From positions 22,767 to 86,766 of the forward strand of contig CALUQO010000003.1 in NCBI GenBank assembly GCA_944322935.1: a stretch of 64,000 nt of DNA, in the 5' to 3' direction. This document shows, in pieces, positions 63,472-64,000 of this stretch (its first letter is position 1; every line of letters begins with the position of its first letter). The notes beneath the pieces are model-generated. The model was not told where the DNA came from. It saw only the letters and a program-made list of their open reading frames with translations, and searched no databases. The position numbers and the translations under genes are program-made. Origin of the DNA: Candidatus Gastranaerophilales bacterium (GTDB taxonomy: Bacteria > Cyanobacteriota > Vampirovibrionia > Gastranaerophilales > Gastranaerophilaceae).

Positions 63472-64000
63472 TCTCGACCTCTGCGATTTTTCTTGCAACA
63501 GCTTCAACAACATTTACGGTTACGGCATTGCCTGCCATCTTGTATAAACGACAATCTGCCAATCCGATTTCACGAGCTTTCTCTATCATTTCATCAGGAA
63601 ACCCTTGAAGTCTGAAGCACTCAAGCGGAGTTAATCTTCTGATTCTGTATCCGTCAATAGTTCCCATATTGCAGTTTGTATCAAGAGTCTGAGAGCAGCC
63701 TTTACCAACTCTTCCACGTCTTGTTTTAGAATGAGGAAAAGCAAGATTTATTCCGTCTCCGGGACCTGCTTCGTCAAATCCTTTTTTAGTTCCGTTTCTA
63801 ACTTTCATTAAAGGAGTATCGCCAGCAACTTTTAGAGTTTGAACTGTATCAGAGGCTTTGTATTGATTGTGCCGAGGCTTGTTAATAAAATACAAACCTG
63901 TTTTAGCACCGAGTCCACCGCCATTTGCAGTAAGACAGGAACTTAAACCGTCCGGTAAATAAATTCTGTTGCCTTGAGGTGTCTTGGGACTTAATGGATG
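63458..64000 (-). CDS. Phage C5-cytosine DNA methyltransferase, C-terminal part
   Basis: The last 180 residues of a Dcm-type enzyme, open to the window edge. Visible are IYLPDGLSSCLTANGGGLGA followed by KTGLYFI, then motif IX/X elements RRLTPLECFRLQGFPDE and YKMAGNAVTVNVVEAVARKI. The catalytic PC motif lies outside the window. In phages such enzymes protect DNA from restriction; together with the phage Dam it gives this prophage two modification types. Its stop overlaps the head morphogenesis gene. Confidence 0.92.
   Translation of the reverse strand, partial: HPLSPKTPQGNRIYLPDGLSSCLTANGGGLGAKTGLYFINKPRHNQYKASDTVQTLKVAGDTPLMKVRNGTKKGFDEAGPGDGINLAFPHSKTRRGRVGKGCSQTLDTNCNMGTIDGYRIRRLTPLECFRLQGFPDEMIEKAREIGLADCRLYKMAGNAVTVNVVEAVARKIAEVENGRT

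Overview
The window looks like a contig from a low-GC, diderm, fermentative gut bacterium, most probably of the Gastranaerophilales (Vampirovibrionia/Melainabacteria). The evidence is a three-subunit NAD-linked [FeFe] hydrogenase, a TolC-type outer-membrane factor, A/T-rich codon use, and many lineage-type proteins that carry a short S-F-K/G-G-like motif near the N-terminus. The lineage call is inference; no rRNA is present. TAA and TAG end nearly all genes; I found only two TGA stops.

Layout. 0-3.3 kb: an arginase-family tail and a complete DpnII-type (GATC) restriction-modification system. 3.3-5.8 kb: a UvrA-like ABC ATPase whose first Walker A glycine codon is replaced by TGA. 7.0-11.4 kb: hydCBA with its own promoter and terminator. 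11.5-12.1 kb: a guanidine-I (ykkC) riboswitch and its gdx/sugE exporter. 12.1-30.3 kb: mostly minus-strand housekeeping genes (proC, rsmH, ftsL-like, gyrB, tolC-like, a YbaK-type deacylase; rpmH is on plus) mixed with lineage-specific SFxG proteins, an orphan McrB-like ATPase and a zincin. 30.4-33.1 kb: the translation/transcription cluster rpmG, tRNA-Trp, secE, nusG, rplK, rplA. 33.7-37.9 kb: a STAND-like TPR ATPase overlapping rsmG, then a fic gene lying between two exact copies of the rsmG 3' end. 38.2-39.7 kb: 1.5 kb without genes, containing an element of about 0.9 kb bounded by 27-bp inverted repeats and packed with hairpins. 39.7-44.1 kb: a kinase-like SFxG protein, a CoA-disulfide reductase-rhodanese, a UDP-glucuronate decarboxylase and a small membrane protein. 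44.5-61.3 kb: accessory region with membrane/TPR proteins, twin XRE regulators, SFxG proteins, a wHTH + PAPS-reductase-like pair, a secreted SNase-PLD fusion and a cluster with three AAA-type proteins. 61.4-64 kb: part of a Mu/SPP1-like prophage (virion morphogenesis protein, Dam, head morphogenesis protein, Dcm), running off the end.

How it works together. Hydrogenase, gdx and ribosomal genes are ordinary physiology. The striking feature is a dispersed set of about ten unrelated proteins (helical membrane, AAA, kinase-like) sharing an N-terminal [I/V/P/C]-S-F-[K/G/A/C]-[G/S/V] motif. Several of these genes, and the zincin gene, also share an upstream TAGCAAAA...TTTTA...GGTTTTA box. I read this as a candidate co-regulated, co-targeted protein set that is not described to my knowledge.
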